From the NCBI GenBank assembly GCA_030150085.1, contig JASLGJ010000031.1:1-9955 (forward strand): a stretch of DNA of 9,955 bases. Reading direction: 5' to 3'. Source of the stretch: Candidatus Elarobacter sp. Lineage in GTDB: Bacteria; Vulcanimicrobiota; Vulcanimicrobiia; Vulcanimicrobiales; Vulcanimicrobiaceae. The notes under the pieces are model-generated. The model was not told where the DNA came from and did not search any database. It saw nothing but the letters and a program-made list of their open reading frames with translations. Both the position numbers and the translations under genes were made by a program. Position 1 is the first letter of the stretch; every line of letters begins with the position of its first letter. This document shows positions 6,689-9,955 of the stretch, piece after piece.

Positions 6689-7111
6689 CTATTTCACGGT
6701 GACGATCACGGCATCCGAGAACGGCGGAAACTCGCCGACGTGCGTGGGTGTCCCGGTGACGAGGATCGTGAAGGTTCCGGGGTTGGGAAAACGGATCGAT
6801 CCGCACAGCGTCGAGATATCGGCGTGTCCGACTCGGACGTGTGTCTTTACGATCGTTGACTGATTCGGCCTATCACGGTCACGCACGTAAACCGTACAGA
6901 GGCAATCGTCGAGTGGGAGAGGCGTGTCGCTGCGTCCGTCGATCGCGGTGATTCGAATGGCCGTATCGGCCCCCGATCGCACAGGTTCGGGGGATAGCTT
7001 GATCCCAACCTTCACCGGCAATGCTTGCGCGGTTGCTTGCACTGCATACGATAATCCTCCTGCTGTTAAGAGTGCAAGCCCGTACACACCTAAGAACTGT
7101 GGGCGGTACAT
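6689..7111 (-). CDS. Secreted hypothetical protein, probable Ig-like beta-sandwich
   Basis: The 140-residue product starts at ATG 7111; AAGGAG at 7127-7122 lies 10 bases ahead. An ATG at 7116 is out of frame. Residues 1-30 form a signal peptide (hydrophobic core GLALLTAGG, likely cleavage after ATAQA). The mature part of about 110 residues alternates hydrophobic and polar residues as in beta strands: VKVGIKLSPEPVRSGADTAI, then ITAIDGRSDTPLPLDD and a final GTFTILVTG and VIVTVK. Order and spacing recall YtkA/FixH-like or other Ig-type domains, but I cannot assign a family firmly. Cys70, Cys72 and Cys103 could form a disulfide or a metal site. It lies 86 bp downstream of the Ser/Thr-rich secreted protein gene on the same strand and may share its transcript. 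Composition is lower in GC than the flanks, in keeping with transfer. Confidence 0.72.
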   Translation of the reverse strand: MYRPQFLGVYGLALLTAGGLSYAVQATAQALPVKVGIKLSPEPVRSGADTAIRITAIDGRSDTPLPLDDCLCTVYVRDRDRPNQSTIVKTHVRVGHADISTLCGSIRFPNPGTFTILVTGTPTHVGEFPPFSDAVIVTVK

Positions 7112-7197
7112 CGCATTCGTGCTCCTTGGATGAGGGTCAACCCGATCACTCTACGAGCGGTGTCACGATTTCGTCGTTGTCGATGACTCGCGAGGAT

Positions 7198-7551
7198 TTA
7201 GTGCGACGGCTCCGATTTACCGTCACCCGGACTGGTGTCGTTTTGTACGGTGAAGGTTGATATGAGGTTTCCAGACCCATCATAGAAATTCGCGCCGCCA
7301 CCATAGGTCGTCGTCGCCGTATTGTCCGGCAGGTTGATCGTAATCGTTCCGCTCGACTGATTGAACGTACTTCCAGATACCGACGTTACCGCGCCCGTCG
7401 AGTTGTTCACACCGGCAACAAACTGGTCAACCGACACGGTCCCTGCGGGCACTGCGACTGTTACGGAGACCGGACGAGCCGAGACTGGCAGCGTAACGAT
7501 CGCGATGACTGTAAGAACGATGATCGTGAATAGGCGCTGTATGAAACGCAT
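7198..7551 (-). CDS. Secreted Ser/Thr/Gly/Asn-rich hypothetical protein
   Basis: ATG 7551 is chosen because it starts directly at a signal peptide (MRFIQRLFTIIVLTVIAIV, likely cut after VSA near residue 25) and because it shares its A with the upstream stop (TAATG), a classic coupling arrangement. The frame is open 14 codons further upstream, inside the neighbouring gene. The 117-residue protein has a mature part rich in Ser, Thr, Gly, Asn and Val: VTVAVPAGTVSVDQFVAGVN, then a GAVTSVSGSTFNQSSGTITI stretch and YGGGANFYDGSG. This looks like a beta-structured extracellular or surface segment, in the manner of adhesin or passenger fragments. The tail is charged and probably disordered. No Cys and no catalytic motif are seen and the family is not recognised. 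It is the second gene of the exported-protein operon. Confidence 0.68.
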   Translation of the reverse strand: MRFIQRLFTIIVLTVIAIVTLPVSARPVSVTVAVPAGTVSVDQFVAGVNNSTGAVTSVSGSTFNQSSGTITINLPDNTATTTYGGGANFYDGSGNLISTFTVQNDTSPGDGKSEPSH

Positions 7552-7988
7552 TACCGAATTCCGCTCAGGTGGGCGTTCGATTTCTCGGCCCATACGGGAA
7601 GGGATGATCCGTTTGGAACGAATATCCTACCTCCCTCCGGAGATGCTACGATTGTCGATGCTTTCGGAAAGTTAAACGTCTGACCTGATTGAACGTCCAC
7701 GATGGTAAGGGTTGAACCGTTTCGTATGATTTTCGACCCCGCCGGAAAGATGGAAACGGAAGTCCCCGCGTGAACGGCAAACGAATCGTAGCGGAAAACT
7801 CGAACTCCTGTGGGCATCTTGAAGCCCATTGAAGTGAGGGCTTTATCGATGTTTGCTTCGTGGCGGTCCATTTGAGATGTTACCCTTGTGACGGGCACCG
7901 GCTTGGAGCCGGTCGCCCCGCCGGCGCATCCCCCTAGGACTACTGTTAGACTGAAGACAACTAGAAACGTTACCCGCAAATTTCGCAA
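7551..7988 (-). CDS. Hypothetical lipoprotein
   Basis: TTG 7988 is the best start: AGGAG (8000-7996) sits exactly 7 bases ahead, and the N-terminus becomes MRNLRVTFLVVFSLTVVLGG followed by Cys21, an ideal type II signal with lipobox LGGC. A longer frame from 8096 exists but puts 36 unlikely residues ahead of the signal and runs through an inverted repeat. After lipidation at Cys21 comes a flexible GGATGSKPVPV linker, a short helix (about residues 38-55, MDRHEANIDKALTSMG) and a beta-rich C-terminal part (about 62-135) with alternating hydrophobic residues and Gly/Ser turns (SVSIFPAGSKIIRNGSTLTI). The protein should be anchored in a membrane. I do not recognise a family. The stop overlaps the next start (TAATG), so the two are translated together. 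Confidence 0.72.
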   Translation of the reverse strand: MRNLRVTFLVVFSLTVVLGGCAGGATGSKPVPVTRVTSQMDRHEANIDKALTSMGFKMPTGVRVFRYDSFAVHAGTSVSIFPAGSKIIRNGSTLTIVDVQSGQTFNFPKASTIVASPEGGRIFVPNGSSLPVWAEKSNAHLSGIR

Positions 7989-7995
7989 GGCGATA

Positions 7996-8000
7996 CTCCT
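7996..8000 (-). promoter_or_regulatory. Ribosome binding site that fixes the lipoprotein TTG start
   Basis: AGGAG on the minus strand with a 7-base spacer to TTG 7988. It is among the best ribosome sites in the window and decides the start in favour of TTG. Confidence 0.75.
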
Positions 8001-8026
8001 AGAAAGGTCGCGTCGGCGGTACTTCA

Positions 8027-8140
8027 GGTTATCAGTAGTGAGTCCTTTCGATGCCGCCCGTGAGGGTCGCGCGGGTGCTAGAAGCACTCGATGCACTCTC
8101 GAAAGAAGTGCTTCTCACCCGGTTACACCTGCTGATAACC
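8027..8140. ncRNA. Nested inverted-repeat element; possible structured RNA, leader or miniature element
   Basis: Outer arms GGTTATCAGTAG (8027-8038) and CTGCTGATAACC (8129-8140) pair over 12 positions with one wobble. Inside, CGGGTG (8072-8077) plus AGAAGCACT (8080-8088) pair with AGTGCTTCT (8107-8115) plus CACCCG (8116-8121), giving 15 pairs with a 2-base bulge and an 18-base loop. A third small stem, CCC-GTGA-GGG (8057-8066), has a GNRA-type loop. Together they make a three-way junction. The wobble pairs and the GNRA loop are valid only for a plus-strand RNA. On the minus strand the element would be the leader of the lipoprotein operon, ending 26 bases before its ribosome site. Neither side shows a U-run. 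The RNA nature is inferred from pairing only. Confidence 0.45.
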
Positions 8141-8457
8141 GTTAGATCCCAATACCGCTATGTAAGCTTGTTCCGGTTCCGGACATTCGATGAAGCCCGG
8201 CGAAGCGCGGGCGCGAGGCAGGTCTTGGGAAAGCACGGCCGATTCAATGGTCATCGCAACACCGTAACCGAGGATCGGTATGGCGGAGGTGTTAGAGATC
8301 GGAGCTGTGAGGCGTTGGAAGACCGGCGAATCGCGTCTCTTGTTCGTGCAAGCGGGGAGTCCTGTAAAGAGGAAATTGATCGGTCATTTATGATCCGGGC
8401 GCATGATGCGGTGCCAAATGTGAGTGAGTAATAAGGGCAAGTCAAGCTGTCGGAGGG
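8141..8457. other. Right part of the island without a convincing gene
   Basis: Together with the nested repeat element this makes up most of the gap between the lipoprotein start (7988) and the membrane-protein start (8545). Short frames exist on both strands. The longest, on the plus strand, runs 8051-8431 and ends in a double TAA, but it has no ribosome site, no family resemblance and no codon-position bias. A 5-bp hairpin GCCCG/CGGGC lies at 8195-8212. TTGACT on the minus strand (8447-8442) could be a -35 element for a long leader to the lipoprotein operon, but no good -10 follows. The stretch may be decayed sequence or hold an untranslated RNA. Confidence 0.4.
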
Positions 8458-8803
8458 CTGCTGCTTGCGCCAAGCGCACCGGGCGGGGGGGGCATCTCGC
8501 CGTCCGCTGAGGGGCGGGCGCGCGGCGGCGCGAACGCAAGCGGCGTGAACTCGATTCTGACCGCTCACCTCTGGCTGGGCGCCCTGGTCTGCGCGCTGGC
8601 GGTGCTGTTCGTCTGGCAGCGGCGCGGGCGGCGCGCCACGCTCTACGTCGTCACCCTGCAGATCGCGCTCGGCATCGCGCTGATGGAGCACGGCCTGCGG
8701 GCGCCCTGGTACCACGCCGCGCTCGCGGTCCTGGGCTGGGTCGGCTACATGGCGGCCAACGCGCTGGCCCGCCGCGAAGGCCGCGCGCGCCCGGCGCTGA
8801 TCG
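8458..8803 (+). repeat. Right, intact direct copy of the small membrane-protein locus
   Basis: This is the partner of the stretch 6436-6661. Its first 87 bp are noncoding and the rest covers codons 1-86 of the membrane protein. Homology begins at the right border of the low-GC island, at CTGCTGCTTGCGCCAAGCGC, and ends inside the gene before the fourth helix. That matches the point where the left copy is cut off. Confidence 0.75.
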
Positions 8804-8880
8804 TGACGATCGTCTCGTCGCTGCTGGTCCTGATCGCGTTCGCCGTCGGCCAGCACGCGGCCAAGGCGCTGGGCGGCTAG
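8545..8880 (+). CDS. Small four-helix integral membrane protein of unknown function
   Basis: The 111-residue protein starts at GTG 8545, with the first hydrophobic segment right at the N-terminus; no clear ribosome site is seen. Four hydrophobic segments are evident: residues 5-25 (LTAHLWLGALVCALAVLFVW), 31-47 (ATLYVVTLQIALGIALM), 57-75 (HAALAVLGWVGYMAANALA) and 84-103 (ALIVTIVSSLLVLIAFAVGQ). Basic loops RRGRR (26-30) and RREGRAR (76-82) after the first and third helices place both on the cytoplasmic side by the positive-inside rule, with N- and C-termini outside. His8, His49, His57 and His104 lie in or next to helices, but no known heme or metal motif is complete. I do not recognise the family. 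A broken paralogue with the same upstream sequence lies at 6436-6661, so the intact gene is probably the retained functional copy. Confidence 0.8.
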   Translation: MNSILTAHLWLGALVCALAVLFVWQRRGRRATLYVVTLQIALGIALMEHGLRAPWYHAALAVLGWVGYMAANALARREGRARPALIVTIVSSLLVLIAFAVGQHAAKALGG

Positions 8881-8903
8881 CGTTTCGGGCCGGAGCCCCG
8901 GCG

Positions 8904-8922
8904 GTGAGACCATGATGGTCTC
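8904..8922. promoter_or_regulatory. Dyad site 1, GTGAGACC-N5-GGTC type
   Basis: GAGACCAT-G-ATGGTCTC (8906-8922) is a perfect 8-bp dyad around one base, starting 26 bp after the membrane-protein stop. No T-run follows on either strand, so it is a poor terminator. The same half-site pattern recurs 54 bp further on, which favours an operator. Confidence 0.5.
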
Positions 8923-8957
8923 GTAAAAATTGCTGCCGCGGCGGACCGGCGGGTGGA

Positions 8958-8974
8958 GTGAGACCGGAACGGTC
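8958..8974. promoter_or_regulatory. Dyad site 2, GTGAGACC-N5-GGTC type
   Basis: GTGAGACC-GGAAC-GGTC repeats the pattern of the site at 8904 with the same half-site and spacing but a different centre, and lacks its two outer symmetric bases. The 54-bp distance is close to five helical turns, so two bound dimers would face the same side of the DNA. It lies 37 bp upstream of the TTG at 9011. Confidence 0.5.
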
Positions 8975-9010
8975 CGAATTGTCGCTCGTGGTATTACGAC
9001 CGCGCCGTCT

Positions 9011-9955
9011 TTGCATTGGAGTGCGCCTCTGACGCTCGATCCGACGCTCGATGCCTTCCACCTCGCGGCGGTGGGAACGCGGGACGACCTGCGGCAGGCC
9101 GCCGAGCGAGCTCGGCCCGGCTCGCCGGAGGAAGCCTTGCTGCGGGCGGTCCTCGCGCAGTACGAGGGCGACGTCGAGGGCGCGGTGCGCATCCTGCGCC
9201 GCGGGCTGCGCGCGCCCGGCGCGTCTGCCGCCGCGCTGGCCGACGTGCTCGCGCCGATTCTCGTGATGCGGCACGAGAACGATGCGGTGGAGCCGCTGGC
9301 GCGCACGCTCGAGGGCGCCGGCTGGGTCGCGGCGGCGCACAGCTTCCGCGCCCTGGCGGCCGCCGACACCGCCGATCAGGAGGCGGCCCGCCGGCACGCC
9401 GAGGCCGCGCTCGCGGCGCTGCCCGAGGAGCGCGACGAGGTCGTGCGCTTTCGCGTCCTGCAGCGGCTGGCGCGCACCGCGTTCTACCTGAACGACTACG
9501 AGCACGCGGTCGACCTGGCGCTGACCAGCGCCCGGCTGTGCTCGCGCATGGGCGCCTGGCGCGCGGCGGCGGCGGGCTACTCGATCGCCTACAACGTCCA
9601 GCACAACGTCACCGGCGACGTCGCCGAGGCCGACCGCTTCGCGCGCCTGTGGCGCGACGCGGCGGCCAAGTCCGGCGACGAGTCCTTCCTGCACGCCGCG
9701 CTGGTCGCCGAGTACGAGCTGGCGGTGCAGCTGGCGGAGCCGCCGCGCATCGCGGCGCTCGAGCGCCTGCTCCAAGAGCGGCTGCTGCCGCAGCAGTACA
9801 CCGAGCGGTTTCCGCTCGCGTTCTCGCACGCGCTCGTGCGCGGCGCGACCGATCTGGTCGCGATGCGCACGCTGCTGCAGGTCCTGCGCGACGCGCCGGA
9901 GCGCAGCGCGGTGCACAGCGCCCACTGGCCCGCGCTGCGCTCCGGCGCGTCGCGC
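9011..9955 (+). CDS. Large helical TPR-like protein, N-terminal part (3' end outside window)
   Basis: The frame is open from 8927 to the window end with strongly biased GC-rich third positions, so a gene is certain although its stop lies outside. The start is not. TTG 9011 has no ribosome site. CTG 9029 has GGAG (9018-9021) exactly 7 bases ahead but is a rare initiator. GTG 9074 would be shorter. The 315 visible residues are Ala/Leu/Arg-rich, almost wholly helical, and arranged as repeated helix pairs with TPR-like spacing. Examples are LLRAVLAQYEGDVEGAVRIL, RVLQRLARTAFYLNDYEHAV and ALVAEYELAVQLAEPPRIAA. No N-terminal catalytic or DNA-binding domain is present. Such proteins often end in a LuxR-type helix-turn-helix or serve as scaffolds; which applies cannot be seen. 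Two dyad sites lie just upstream and may regulate it. Confidence 0.72.
   Translation, partial: MHWSAPLTLDPTLDAFHLAAVGTRDDLRQAAERARPGSPEEALLRAVLAQYEGDVEGAVRILRRGLRAPGASAAALADVLAPILVMRHENDAVEPLARTLEGAGWVAAAHSFRALAAADTADQEAARRHAEAALAALPEERDEVVRFRVLQRLARTAFYLNDYEHAVDLALTSARLCSRMGAWRAAAAGYSIAYNVQHNVTGDVAEADRFARLWRDAAAKSGDESFLHAALVAEYELAVQLAEPPRIAALERLLQERLLPQQYTERFPLAFSHALVRGATDLVAMRTLLQVLRDAPERSAVHSAHWPALRSGASR

Larger units (their letters stand above)
6662..8457. other. Low-GC accessory island between the two direct copies
   Basis: Base composition changes sharply here: 27 of 60 bases are G+C at 7501-7560 and 29 of 60 at 7681-7740, against 43 of 60 at 2041-2100. The borders coincide with the end of the left copy (about 6661) and the start of the right copy (8458). 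Contents are three minus-strand genes for exported proteins and a right-hand noncoding part with a nested inverted repeat. No transposase, integrase, toxin-antitoxin pair or phage gene is recognisable. The pattern suggests acquisition by transfer with duplication of the flanking locus; the mechanism is inferred. Confidence 0.65.

Noticed and set aside
8027..8140. Retron-like noncoding RNA
   Set aside because: Inverted outer arms recall retron a1/a2, but no reverse transcriptase is present in the window.
8123..8254. Possible 43-residue minus-strand gene
   Set aside because: Its ribosome site is weak, its end lies in the arms of the inverted-repeat element, and the sequence resembles nothing known.
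8051..8431. Possible 126-codon plus-strand gene in the island
   Set aside because: It crosses the nested inverted repeats, has no ribosome site, and its third-position composition equals the local background. No family was recognised; homologues could revive it.
8651..9925. Long minus-strand frame at the right end
   Set aside because: It is antisense to the membrane-protein gene and the TPR-like gene, both with better composition and structure.
1..9955. CRISPR array, tRNA, rRNA, insertion sequence or phage gene
   Set aside because: No regularly spaced repeats, cloverleaf or T-loop signature, rRNA-like stretch or transposase/integrase motif was found on either strand.

Overview
The window comes from a high-GC bacterium: a 60-base sample at 2041-2100 is 43/60 G+C. 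GTG and TTG starts are common. Flagellar/type III export remnants, a lipoprotein and several signal peptides indicate a motile or formerly motile cell with an exported proteome. No ribosomal or other strong phylogenetic marker is present. The mix of genes fits poorly characterised high-GC phyla such as Candidatus Eremiobacterota, but that placement is only a guess.

Left part (1-2933, plus strand): the C-terminal part of a FliK-like hook-length protein is translationally coupled to a stand-alone FlhB C-terminal-domain protein. Then come a secreted S10 serine carboxypeptidase-like enzyme and, after a regulatory-looking gap, a 70-residue KTSC-domain protein.

Middle part (2943-6408, minus strand): a PucR-family regulator lies 3 bp ahead of a class I-alpha type glutamine synthetase. 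A tandem-domain universal stress protein follows 121 bp downstream. The regulator probably responds to nitrogen or amine status and controls its own operon.

Right part (6409-9955): a clearly lower-GC accessory segment of about 1.8 kb (27/60 G+C at 7501-7560) carries three small exported proteins on the minus strand: a lipoprotein, a Ser/Thr/Gly-rich secreted protein and an Ig-like secreted protein. Behind them lie about 550 bp without a convincing gene, including a 114-nt element with nested inverted repeats. The segment is bracketed by two imperfect direct copies of one locus. The right copy is an intact four-helix small membrane protein gene with its upstream DNA. The left copy is a truncated, frameshifted relic. 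Right of the intact copy, two near-identical dyad sites 54 bp apart precede a large helical TPR-like protein that runs off the window.

The best candidates for something undescribed are this bracketed island, its structured element and the paired dyads. No phage, CRISPR, tRNA, rRNA or recognisable transposase or integrase gene was seen.
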